IMG/VR virus record: IMGVR_UViG_3300047462_000282
Coordinates: 62,001-126,000 of that record
Direction: 5' to 3' (one strand)
DNA from: a virus
Length of the DNA: 64,000 nucleotides
The notes under the pieces were generated by a model that saw only the letters and a program-made list of their open reading frames with translations, ran no database searches and was not told the origin of the DNA. Of the stretch, positions 44,578 through 51,869 are shown piece after piece. Every line of letters begins with the position of its first letter. The first letter of the stretch is position 1. A program made the translations under genes and the position numbers.

Positions 44578-45309
44578 ATGAGTAAGTATTATGTTTATGT
44601 GGTCATCAACCAGATAAATAATAAATTATATGTGGGTAAAACCAATAATCCAACGGTAAGATGGCATGACCACAAAAAAGTAGCACTTGGAGGTCGGGAA
44701 AAATATCCAGAAGACTTCTTTGCTATCCATGCCGCCTTACACAAGTATGGCATCTATAATTTTATATTTAAAATTATAGATGAATTCGATGATGAGAACG
44801 AGGCTTATCGAGCTGAGACGCAGTATATTTTACTATCGTGTTCTAACCTTAAAAAATTTGGATACAACTGCAATCTTGGCGGTGAGGGAGGTATTTCGCC
44901 AAGTCCCGAGACCAGGCAGAAGTTGATTGCTGCTGCCAACAAGCCAGAAAAGATAAAACTATCATCAGATATGATGAAGAAACGACATCAGGACAATCCT
45001 GGATTTTTATCAAATGTTCATAAGGGCAATCAGTATACTAAGGGACGAAAACTACCTCAAAAAGAAAAAGACCATCTGTCAAAAATGATGAAAGGACGAT
45101 TTGTTTCGGATGAAACAAAAAAGAAAATGTCCGAAGCTCAAACTGGTGAAAAAAGTTCACGGGCTAAACTAACAGAAAAAGAAGTTCTAGAAATTAGATC
45201 CAAATACATTCCTGGCAAATATGGGTATGTCAAATTATCAAAAGAATATGGTGTCCACGATGAAACGATACGTAGTATTATTAAGAGAACATCGTGGAGT
45301 CACATATGA
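44578..45309 (+). CDS. GIY-YIG homing endonuclease (SegB-like) with NUMOD3 and HTH
   Basis: A 243-residue protein. The GIY-YIG domain is YYVYVVINQINNKLYVGKT with the Arg in VRWHDH and the catalytic Glu in RAETQYILL. The middle holds NUMOD3-type motifs (KGNQYTKGRKL, DETKKKMSEAQTG). The last 50 residues are a helix-turn-helix (KLSKEYGVHDETIRSII). It is inserted between the sugar cassette and the patatin gene, whose start overlaps its stop by ATGA. A GGAGG ribosome site precedes its ATG. Confidence 0.9.
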   Translation: MSKYYVYVVINQINNKLYVGKTNNPTVRWHDHKKVALGGREKYPEDFFAIHAALHKYGIYNFIFKIIDEFDDENEAYRAETQYILLSCSNLKKFGYNCNLGGEGGISPSPETRQKLIAAANKPEKIKLSSDMMKKRHQDNPGFLSNVHKGNQYTKGRKLPQKEKDHLSKMMKGRFVSDETKKKMSEAQTGEKSSRAKLTEKEVLEIRSKYIPGKYGYVKLSKEYGVHDETIRSIIKRTSWSHI

Positions 45310-46166
45310 GGGCTCTTGTACTCAGTGGAGGAGGATCGAAAGGTAGTTATCAATCCGGTGCATTACAATATATACTTGGTGAACTTGAGATTAAATATGA
45401 CATTTTATGTGGAGTATCAGTTGGTGCAATAAACACAGCTTTCCTAGCAATGTATAAGCATGGAGACGAAAAAGAGTCAGCTATCACTCTTAAAAATATG
45501 TGGAGTAAATTAGATAACAGTAAAATATACAAAAGACATTTTCCATTCGGCAGATGGCATGCCATTTGGAAGAAAAGCTTTTATGACAGCTCCCCACTTG
45601 GTGATCTGTTAAGAAGTCATTTGTCATTAGAAAAAATTAGACAGAGTGGCAAAGACATCAATGTAGGTACAGTTTCTCTTAGTTCTGGCAAATACACACT
45701 TTTCAACCAGCATTCAGATTATTTTATCGAAGCAGTAATCGCCTCTGCATCTTTTCCGGGTATGTTGACACCAGTGTCTTTTCTAGGACAACTCTGGACA
45801 GATGGTGGTGTAAAAGAAATCTCTCCAATTAAGAAGGCAGTAGAGATGGGCGCTGATGAAATTGATGTTATTATCACGTCGCCGCAAACTCGTGTTGTTC
45901 GTTTTATAGAAAATCCTACCACTGTTGATATTCTCAAGCGCAGTGTCGATTTATCTACAGATAAAATTATGGCAAATGATATTGAGAAAGTACAAATGCA
46001 CAATAAAATGGCAGAGGCAGGATTTGAAGGCTATAAGTATGTAAAAATTAATATTTTACGTCCGGACTACAATCTGATTGAGGATCTCCTTGATTTTAGA
46101 CCAGAAAAAATCAAGGAAATGATGGAAAAAGGCTACACAGACGCCAAATACAAGTACATAATGTAA
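45306..46166 (+). CDS. Patatin-like phospholipase
   Basis: A 286-residue patatin-like lipid acyl hydrolase. The oxyanion loop GGGSKGSYQSGAL is at residues 7-20, the nucleophile motif GVSVGAIN (GxSxG) near residue 38, and the catalytic Asp in DGGVKEISPI near residue 165. The catalytic dyad is complete. It has no signal peptide. It could hydrolyse membrane phospholipids during lysis or entry, or act on host lipids. I chose ATG 45306 over the longer GTG 45294 frame. It follows the GIY-YIG gene by an ATGA overlap and ends the cassette region. Confidence 0.9.
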   Translation: MRALVLSGGGSKGSYQSGALQYILGELEIKYDILCGVSVGAINTAFLAMYKHGDEKESAITLKNMWSKLDNSKIYKRHFPFGRWHAIWKKSFYDSSPLGDLLRSHLSLEKIRQSGKDINVGTVSLSSGKYTLFNQHSDYFIEAVIASASFPGMLTPVSFLGQLWTDGGVKEISPIKKAVEMGADEIDVIITSPQTRVVRFIENPTTVDILKRSVDLSTDKIMANDIEKVQMHNKMAEAGFEGYKYVKINILRPDYNLIEDLLDFRPEKIKEMMEKGYTDAKYKYIM

Positions 46167-46195
46167 TAATTACATATAGTAAAAGGAGACTATCA

Positions 46196-46525
46196 ATGCC
46201 TAATTTTGCCGATCCAAACGCCGCTAAAGACTATGGTTATGACTTTAACTTTTTTCAAAAAGTAGTCGTTACAGCTGGTAATTTTAATACTGATTGTGAT
46301 GTTCTCATTAACATGAAAGCTCCTACCTATACTGTAACTTTCCAGCTAGAAGCTGGTAGTTCAGTCCAATATTCTTTCAATGGAACCACTGTACACGGCG
46401 ATATGCAGCAAGGTACAACTGGCTATATTACAAGCAACAGTTTGGTCTTCCAAAATCGCACCATTTCTAAAATTTGGTTTAAAGGATCTGGAACTGTTCG
46501 TATTGAGGCATGGGCAATTCGTTAA
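46196..46525 (+). CDS. Small beta-rich virion-type protein, 109 residues
   Basis: No family is recognised. The chain is almost entirely beta (TVTFQLEAGSSVQYSFNG, then ISKIWFKGSGTVRIEAW), typical of a small beta-sandwich in phage structural or surface proteins. The AAAGGAGAC ribosome site is strong, suggesting high translation. It is bounded by accessory genes (patatin and HNH). Confidence 0.68.
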   Translation: MPNFADPNAAKDYGYDFNFFQKVVVTAGNFNTDCDVLINMKAPTYTVTFQLEAGSSVQYSFNGTTVHGDMQQGTTGYITSNSLVFQNRTISKIWFKGSGTVRIEAWAIR

Positions 46526-46573
46526 ATGAACTATTGCGCCTAATTAGCCAATAATATGATATAGGTATGGAAG

Positions 46574-46894
46574 ATGAGAAAGAGCAAGTTAGTTAAGAAC
46601 AAGTGTGAAATCGAGACATGCAATGTTTCGGAGCCTAAGCTACTACATTTCCATCATATTATTGAAAGAACGGAAGTAAATACCAACAATCATGATTTCA
46701 ATTTAGCCATCCTTTGTGCCAACTGCCACGCTTTAACGCATACTGGCAAACTAAAGATCATTGGAGTATTTCCTTCAACAAAATTACCAAATAAAAGAGT
46801 TTTAGTATATGAGTTGGATGGTAAAAGGAATATAGATGGAGTTGATTTTCCATATGTCCAATTTGTAAACAAATCTTTTAAACTACATGGGTGA
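46574..46894 (+). CDS. Small HNH endonuclease
   Basis: A 106-residue HNH nuclease. It has a zinc pair CEIETC, the core FHHIIER, and a later CANCHALTH that completes the metal and zinc ligands. The C-terminal 35 residues are beta-rich. It is likely a free-standing mobile endonuclease, given five others in the window. Its stop is three bases before the next start. Confidence 0.85.
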   Translation: MRKSKLVKNKCEIETCNVSEPKLLHFHHIIERTEVNTNNHDFNLAILCANCHALTHTGKLKIIGVFPSTKLPNKRVLVYELDGKRNIDGVDFPYVQFVNKSFKLHG

Positions 46895-46897
46895 TGA

Positions 46898-47173
46898 ATG
46901 AGTTATAAAATTGATGCAAGTGATCCTACAAATTTGAGTGCCAAAATTTTACCTGAGCGAGAATCTCGCCGTAGAGTTTTGAATTTGGCTCGTGAAATGG
47001 GTTGCGAAAAAGACATGCTCCTACTTTTCGCAAAGTATGACAGAATGATGAAAGCCTGCACTGATGATAAAGAAAGATCGGATATTGGTAAGTTAGCCAA
47101 TGTAGAAGTTTACAAGCTACTCGGCGGCGGTGGTGAGTTAGTTGTTGATGGACAGATAGTCTGCAAAGGCTAA
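46898..47173 (+). CDS. Hypothetical protein, 91 residues
   Basis: Not recognised. It is helical, with a basic RESRRRVLNLAREMG helix and a Gly-rich GGGGELVVDGQ turn near the C-terminus. It starts just after the HNH gene without a strong ribosome site and is followed by the cold-shock gene, so it may be an early or regulatory small protein. Confidence 0.6.
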   Translation: MSYKIDASDPTNLSAKILPERESRRRVLNLAREMGCEKDMLLLFAKYDRMMKACTDDKERSDIGKLANVEVYKLLGGGGELVVDGQIVCKG

Positions 47174-47189
47174 AATAAAAGGAAATGTA

Positions 47190-47426
47190 ATGAGTAATGA
47201 TAGCAAGTTTGTTGGTGAAGTATTGTGGTTCGATCCTAAGAGAGGATTTGGATTTATTGGCTGGGAAAAAGAGGGAGTGAAACAGAAAGATCTGTTCGTT
47301 CATTTCTCCGATATTTCTTGTGAAGGCTTTAAAACCTTATACAAGAGTCAGAAAGTGTCGTTTGGTCTCGGTACCAACGTTCGCGGCGATCCAAAAGCCA
47401 CAGAAGTAACAGTTCTTAAGAACTAA
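47190..47426 (+). CDS. Cold-shock-domain protein
   Basis: A 78-residue CspA-like OB fold. It has GEVLWFDPKRGFGFIG, containing the RNP1-like KRGFGFI motif, and DLFVHFSDI with the RNP2-like LFVHF core, ending GDPKATEV. It should bind single-stranded nucleic acid and could act as an RNA chaperone during infection. An AAAGGAAATG ribosome site precedes the ATG. It is convergent with the minus-strand trio. Confidence 0.9.
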   Translation: MSNDSKFVGEVLWFDPKRGFGFIGWEKEGVKQKDLFVHFSDISCEGFKTLYKSQKVSFGLGTNVRGDPKATEVTVLKN

Positions 47427-47708
47427 TTACTTCTTTATAAACATCTCAATTATTTGAACAATCAGGGATAACAATCCTGTGACGAATAACACTTGAATTC
47501 TGAATAGATCTTTACTGGTCCGTTCAGAGTTAGTGACCAGTTTTTCCATCTTTTCTTCCATGTCGGCATCTCTTTTAGCGCCATCTTCTAGATGTGTAAT
47601 AATTTCTTCATTTTGCTCCGCTACCGCAGTTTCGATTTCGATAGCCTTTCTATTAACTTCTAGAATAATTTCCATGTCTCTTTTTTTGATATTGTCGTCG
47701 TTTGCCAT
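47427..47708 (-). CDS. Coiled-coil protein with C-terminal membrane segment
   Basis: A 93-residue protein: about 60 residues of charged helix or coiled coil, then one hydrophobic segment (LFVTGLLSLIVQIIEMF) at the C-terminus and KK as the last residues. A single C-terminal anchor with a cytoplasmic coil suggests a membrane-tethered accessory protein; holin or spanin roles are possible but not supported by motifs. GAGGG precedes the start. It is third in the minus-strand trio. Confidence 0.7.
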   Translation of the reverse strand: MANDDNIKKRDMEIILEVNRKAIEIETAVAEQNEEIITHLEDGAKRDADMEEKMEKLVTNSERTSKDLFRIQVLFVTGLLSLIVQIIEMFIKK

Positions 47709-47727
47709 AAATCCCTCAAAATAGAAA

Positions 47728-47901
47728 TTATTTTTTAGCTTGAGTTTTCTTTTCCTTACGAGTTTTTATCTTAGTGATTACCTTGTCACACTTTTCATTC
47801 AACTCTTTATATTCGTTGAGCGTTTTCTCTTCAACATTATCTGTTTCAGATTCAAGTAAAGATAGTTCTTCGGCGGCAGCGGTCTTGTGATTACTGTGCA
47901 T
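47728..47901 (-). CDS. Small charged protein, 57 residues
   Basis: On the minus strand an ATG at 47901 opens a 57-residue frame (MHSNHKTAAAEE, then an acidic and a Lys-rich helix ending TQAKK). An AGGGA ribosome site lies about 9 bases upstream. It fits tightly between the two other minus-strand genes, which supports a real gene. Function unknown. Confidence 0.65.
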   Translation of the reverse strand: MHSNHKTAAAEELSLLESETDNVEEKTLNEYKELNEKCDKVITKIKTRKEKKTQAKK

Positions 47902-47906
47902 AGCAG

Positions 47907-48302
47907 TTATCCCTTTTTTGTGATGAGTGGCATGGTATCCAACTCTGCGGTATCGGCATTTTCTTTGGCAAAATCTTCATCCGATACATTTAGTTCTTCG
48001 TACTTTTCTTCTTTAATGACTAGCACTGATCGCTCGCGACTTGGAATAAATGTCTCGCGAGTCATTGGTACGTTCGCTTTAAAAATTTCTGGTTCCAATT
48101 TACGAACAATGATTTTGTCTCTTTTCTTCCAAATAGAGCCTGACTCTACTGATTTTGTTAACTGCTCAGCGGTGTATTGGTAATGTCTTTTATCCAATAA
48201 ATTGACAGAGGAATAAGCCTTAATGGTCAGATTTAGATCTGCCAAGCTAACATTCCTTGCCGAAATATTGGTCACCCAAAAGGTGGGCTGAGCTATTTTC
48301 AT
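47907..48302 (-). CDS. Hypothetical minus-strand protein, 131 residues
   Basis: Not recognised. The first half is beta-rich (PTFWVTNISARNVSLADL, then VNLLDKRHYQYTAEQL) with a Lys/Arg basic patch; the second half is acidic. It heads a three-gene minus-strand operon. It has no Shine-Dalgarno; its ATG sits in AGCATATTATT, a context shared with two plus-strand genes here. Confidence 0.65.
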   Translation of the reverse strand: MKIAQPTFWVTNISARNVSLADLNLTIKAYSSVNLLDKRHYQYTAEQLTKSVESGSIWKKRDKIIVRKLEPEIFKANVPMTRETFIPSRERSVLVIKEEKYEELNVSDEDFAKENADTAELDTMPLITKKG

Positions 48303-48305
48303 AAT

Positions 48306-48321
48306 AATATGCTGGCATATT
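48306..48321. promoter_or_regulatory. Dyad in divergent gap, likely operator or promoter element
   Basis: AATATGC-TG-GCATATT is a perfect 7-bp inverted repeat in the 47-base gap between divergent genes at 48302 (minus) and 48350 (plus). It overlaps the AGCATA start-context motif of the minus gene. A regulator binding here could control both directions. Confidence 0.45.
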
Positions 48322-48349
48322 CATAAATTGCCATACAAATAGAGGCATC

Positions 48350-48685
48350 ATGATCACGGTCTTATCTTACTTTCCAGGAAACAAAGTCACTCTTTTTCTA
48401 GAGGTTGTAGATGGTTATGGCAGAGTAAATAGCATTACCACACCTCAAATAGATGGTATTTTACTGCCCACTTTTACAGCAGCTCCTGGATATCCACAAC
48501 CTATGTCACAATTAGACATTGGTCTATATTACTACCAATTTGTATTGCCTCAAGGCGCCTCTGCAGTAGGCAGCTATTTAGTTGAAGCCTCTTATACTTA
48601 TCAAGATGGATATGTAAATAGTCAATTATATCAAATTGTAGTGCTTGCTCCATTCGGTAACTTCAGCACAACGGTGGTGGGTTAA
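48350..48685 (+). CDS. Ig-like virion protein, 111 residues
   Basis: A beta-sandwich-like protein (KVTLFLEVVDGYGRV, ending with SYLVEASYTYQDGYVNSQLYQIVV). The pattern of a short variable head then a repeated-strand domain is shared with the first 110 residues of the next protein, suggesting a duplicated domain. It probably belongs to the tail or neck. GAGGCATC precedes the start. Confidence 0.65.
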   Translation: MITVLSYFPGNKVTLFLEVVDGYGRVNSITTPQIDGILLPTFTAAPGYPQPMSQLDIGLYYYQFVLPQGASAVGSYLVEASYTYQDGYVNSQLYQIVVLAPFGNFSTTVVG

Positions 48686-48686
48686 A

Positions 48687-49586
48687 ATGGTAATTAAAGC
48701 TCGTGGCGAATTACTAGACGTAACAGATCAGGTTAACTTAACTGTTCAATTCAAAGACCAGTTTGGTAATCCTATCGATACGGATTCTTTTCCACAAATT
48801 ACTATCATTCAGCCAAGTGGTTTAGTTGCATTGGCGCCGACTTCTACTGGTGTAGCTCGCACTGGCGTCGGACAGTACTCTTTTATTTACACTATTCCTA
48901 TCAACGGTCCATATGGTGTGTTCGCTGATGTTTGGGTTGGCTATATCGGTGGGTTTAGAGTAGAAACTACTTTTCAGTTTGTGGTATCCCACACTGATCT
49001 TCCAGCCCTTAATACAGACGGTTACGTTCATTTGGGTGACGATCCGGGTTTCCAATACTCTCAAATTGCTATTAAGAACATCAACAAGCTCATCAAGTCA
49101 CTAAAAGCAAGACTTAATAGTGCTGGCAAAGCTAAGGCTGCCGATGCCTATGGAAATGTTATCTATGTAGACTGCGATATCTTCTCAGTTGATATGCTAA
49201 CTACGTTTATTGCTACATCATTATGGGATTTCAACCAAGTTCCATATTTTACGTTCTTTGACTTCGACGACTCCGATTTCATCGAGCAATTTGGAGAAAT
49301 ATTGGTAGAGGGTGCAACCCTATATGCATTAGCATCTAAGGCTTTGATTGAGCGTGGTCGTGAATTTCAAATCACTGATAATGGTGTCAATTTCAATCCA
49401 CCAACTGTGTCTGAGTTAATGCAAACTCAATATAGTACGCTACTAGCCCATTACTGGGAAAAATTAAAATACATCAAGAACAGCCTACGTCCGTCACCAA
49501 GAGGTTTGGGTGTGTTCAGCATGAATAGCGGTATTAACCCAGCCTTTGCAAGATTACGCCACCTCCGCGCGAGACGCCTCATTTGA
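48687..49586 (+). CDS. Virion protein with Ig-like N-domain, 299 residues
   Basis: The N-terminal 115 residues are Ig-like (VNLTVQFKDQFGNPIDT, then the GQYSFIYTIPINGPYG region). The C-terminal two-thirds is helical with an LARRGL-type basic end. The start is ATG 48687, two bases after the preceding stop. The last ten codons are GC-rich with Arg and CTC codons (CGC, GCG, CTC) unlike the rest of the gene, and the LAGLIDADG gene follows 40 bases later, which suggests that end was replaced during homing. Neck or tail role is likely but unproven. Confidence 0.68.
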   Translation: MVIKARGELLDVTDQVNLTVQFKDQFGNPIDTDSFPQITIIQPSGLVALAPTSTGVARTGVGQYSFIYTIPINGPYGVFADVWVGYIGGFRVETTFQFVVSHTDLPALNTDGYVHLGDDPGFQYSQIAIKNINKLIKSLKARLNSAGKAKAADAYGNVIYVDCDIFSVDMLTTFIATSLWDFNQVPYFTFFDFDDSDFIEQFGEILVEGATLYALASKALIERGREFQITDNGVNFNPPTVSELMQTQYSTLLAHYWEKLKYIKNSLRPSPRGLGVFSMNSGINPAFARLRHLRARRLI

Positions 49587-49626
49587 GGGCATGAAGGTTT
49601 GTTCAAGTGCTGATATATAAGTCAGT

Positions 49627-50619
49627 ATGAAAAACAAACTCCTTTCCCAAATCAGCCCCGAACAACTCATTCAAGATTTTCAACAATTAGGTTCTGCCCA
49701 CAAAATTGCAGCCAAATATGGCATCAATGTGGCAACCGTTTACACGGCATTCAAAATCATAAATTACGATTGCTCTGTTCGCCAGGATGTGTCATCAATG
49801 GTAACCAAAGAAATTTTGGAAGAAGCTTATGCTCGATTGAAAACATTGAAAGGGGTAGGGCGCGAACTAAAAATTGATTCCGAAAGCGTTGCCCTTTACA
49901 TGGATAAATTCGGGCTAGAGTACCAAAAGCAAATCATCTACAATTGCGATCATGAATTCTTTTCACGAGATAACGAAGAGACATTCTATGTGGCTGGCTT
50001 TATTGCAGCAGATGGTTGCGTCAAAGATAGAAAAAATAGCTCTGGAAATACAAGATATGAATTGGGGATAGGTTTATCGAAAGAAGACAAAGATTTTCTT
50101 GAGCAACTTCGTCAAATAATGAAAGCGGAAACACCTATTAGAGATTTTATTGTCAAAAATTCCAAACGCAATCCAGAATGGAATGATTGTTGGAAAAGCG
50201 AAATAATTATCACATCAAAACAAATGTGCGAGGATCTTGGACGCTTCAACATTGTTCCACGCAAAAGTCTTATCTATACTTTTCCAGAATGGATGAAAAC
50301 GCACCCACTCAAGCATCATTTTATTCGTGGCTACAACGATGGTGATGGTAGCTTCTACATACCCAAGTTAAAAGACGGTAGAAAATCTGAACAAATCTAC
50401 TTTTCCATGCGTGGAACGCCTGCTTTTTTAGCAGATGTAAGATATATATTAGAACAAGAATGCGGTCTTGACGAAAGAGATAAACCAATCAGAATTTCAT
50501 CCGGTCATGGATGTTTAGAATATGGTGGAAATGGAATTGTCAAAAAGATCACAGATTATTTGTATCGAGATGCAACCATTTATCTTCCACGCAAACAAGA
50601 AATTGCAATTAAAGTTTAA
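49627..50619 (+). CDS. LAGLIDADG homing endonuclease with N-terminal HTH
   Basis: A 330-residue protein. N-terminal helix-turn-helix segments (SAHKIAAKYGINVATVY, and a second near residues 60-85) precede two LAGLIDADG motifs: FYVAGFIAADGC near residue 120 and HFIRGYNDGDGSF near residue 230. The C-terminus resembles that of the other LAGLIDADG enzyme (residues DYLYRDATIYLPRK match LDWLYKDATIHLQRK), so the two are homologous. It is a free-standing monomeric type placed after an Ig-like virion gene. Confidence 0.92.
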   Translation: MKNKLLSQISPEQLIQDFQQLGSAHKIAAKYGINVATVYTAFKIINYDCSVRQDVSSMVTKEILEEAYARLKTLKGVGRELKIDSESVALYMDKFGLEYQKQIIYNCDHEFFSRDNEETFYVAGFIAADGCVKDRKNSSGNTRYELGIGLSKEDKDFLEQLRQIMKAETPIRDFIVKNSKRNPEWNDCWKSEIIITSKQMCEDLGRFNIVPRKSLIYTFPEWMKTHPLKHHFIRGYNDGDGSFYIPKLKDGRKSEQIYFSMRGTPAFLADVRYILEQECGLDERDKPIRISSGHGCLEYGGNGIVKKITDYLYRDATIYLPRKQEIAIKV

Positions 50620-50629
50620 TTCCAATTAA

Positions 50630-51247
50630 TCAGTGTTCTGTTTTTCTTCTTTCAAAAGAAGGTGTCAAAAACTCTTGCGGGTTGCTTGCTAGTTTACAGA
50701 ATACTTCTGCCTTTTGCAGGAGAAGAGAATGCTTTTGTTTTTCCGGTCCCTTGAGTGGGAACGTAATGAAGATTCGATCATCGCCATTGTCTCCGCCCCA
50801 CAAGACTACCTCTTGGACAGCAAACTCTATGACTGGATCAATTTTAAACTTGTCTATCGACTCTTTAGCATAAGCTAGAGTGATGTGCGGCTTGAAGTCC
50901 TTAAAGATTTTAGAAAAATCGATTCCACACTTATCAAATTCTTTGGCAAGCTCATCGCGCATGTCGTGTAAGTCATCTGATTTTACTTTAGCAACAATAG
51001 GGACAGGTTTATCTTCTCTTGCAGGAAAAGAAAAGACATCTTCGACCTTAACAGTGAATGGTTTAATCTTACAGATAACATCGTAAGTTGCCTCTAAGGC
51101 TTTAGCAATCTCAGAAACTGGCCAATTATCTTCAAAACATAGAAGGGTAATATGATACTCTGAAGCCCCTTCTTTTTCACCGGGAACTTCAATACCTTTT
51201 AGCAATCTTCCTGTCTCAATGGGAACTCTAATTCCAAGAAAAGCCAT
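50630..51247 (-). CDS. 2H phosphoesterase (LigT/Acb1-like)
   Basis: A 205-residue 2H phosphoesterase. The two HxT motifs are YHITLL near residue 31 and PHITLAYA near residue 124, in the usual order and spacing, with beta strands (VFSFPARE, VLWGG) between and after. Family members cut or join 2'-5' linked RNA or cleave cyclic nucleotides. The T4 relative Acb1 destroys CBASS signals. It is a solitary minus-strand gene with an AGGG ribosome site, a typical setting for an accessory anti-defence gene. The C-terminus has an extra Phe/Arg-rich tail. Substrate not determined. Confidence 0.88.
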   Translation of the reverse strand: MAFLGIRVPIETGRLLKGIEVPGEKEGASEYHITLLCFEDNWPVSEIAKALEATYDVICKIKPFTVKVEDVFSFPAREDKPVPIVAKVKSDDLHDMRDELAKEFDKCGIDFSKIFKDFKPHITLAYAKESIDKFKIDPVIEFAVQEVVLWGGDNGDDRIFITFPLKGPEKQKHSLLLQKAEVFCKLASNPQEFLTPSFERRKTEH

Positions 51248-51325
51248 GCTGCCCTATCTTATATCTGATTGTTGTGTCTGTCAAGATGTAAAATTATGCG
51301 GATATGACTATTTTATCATAAAGTT

Positions 51326-51847
51326 ATGGCTTCCGAATCAGAAAAAATCCCCATCTCTGAAATTAAAAAGCTACCCTATAAGAGCTTGAATCGAATGATC
51401 AATAAAATGAGGGAGTTTTTGAAAAAGAACGAAACTGTTCAGCAAATGTTCAGAGAATATGAAGTTGATTTAGACGAGATCGACTATATTCCTATGAAAT
51501 TTGGTAAGCTAGACGTGTCGGCAAAAACTGACCATGGCGTTATAATTTTTAATTACAGATTGTTGGCTGATGGCGACTTTTTTGAGGATTTTTCTTATGG
51601 CGTTCATGAAATGACCCACTGGTTACAACAAACCACTGGAACTAAGCCCACTAAAAGCTCTGATGACGGCAGTTATTTGGATAACCCTTTCGAACAAGAG
51701 GGTTTTCAGAATCAAATCGAATATCTAGCTGATATGTTTGGAGAAGAACACGCCGAGGATTATGTGGACGATTTATTAGAGCATCATGATGTTGAAGACG
51801 AAGAAGAGCGTGAAGAAAAGAAAGAAACGCTAATGGCTAAAGTCTAA
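51326..51847 (+). CDS. Zincin-like metalloprotease-type protein
   Basis: A 173-residue protein. HEMTH at residues 94-98 is a HExxH zinc motif, followed by QNQIEYLAD with a candidate third ligand (Glu near residue 135). The C-terminal tail is very acidic (EHHDVEDEEEREEK). The small size fits minimal zincins found in phages. It could process a virion or host protein. It follows the divergent 2H gene and precedes the large tail protein; no strong ribosome site is visible. Confidence 0.75.
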   Translation: MASESEKIPISEIKKLPYKSLNRMINKMREFLKKNETVQQMFREYEVDLDEIDYIPMKFGKLDVSAKTDHGVIIFNYRLLADGDFFEDFSYGVHEMTHWLQQTTGTKPTKSSDDGSYLDNPFEQEGFQNQIEYLADMFGEEHAEDYVDDLLEHHDVEDEEEREEKKETLMAKV

Positions 51848-51869
51848 ACTAATAAAATAGCATATTAGT

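Noticed and set aside
47533-47724. Plus-strand frames opposite the minus-strand trio (47533-47724 and 47887-48183)
   Set aside because: Their Ser/Phe-rich translations are shadows of the minus-strand genes, which have ribosome sites and compact arrangement.
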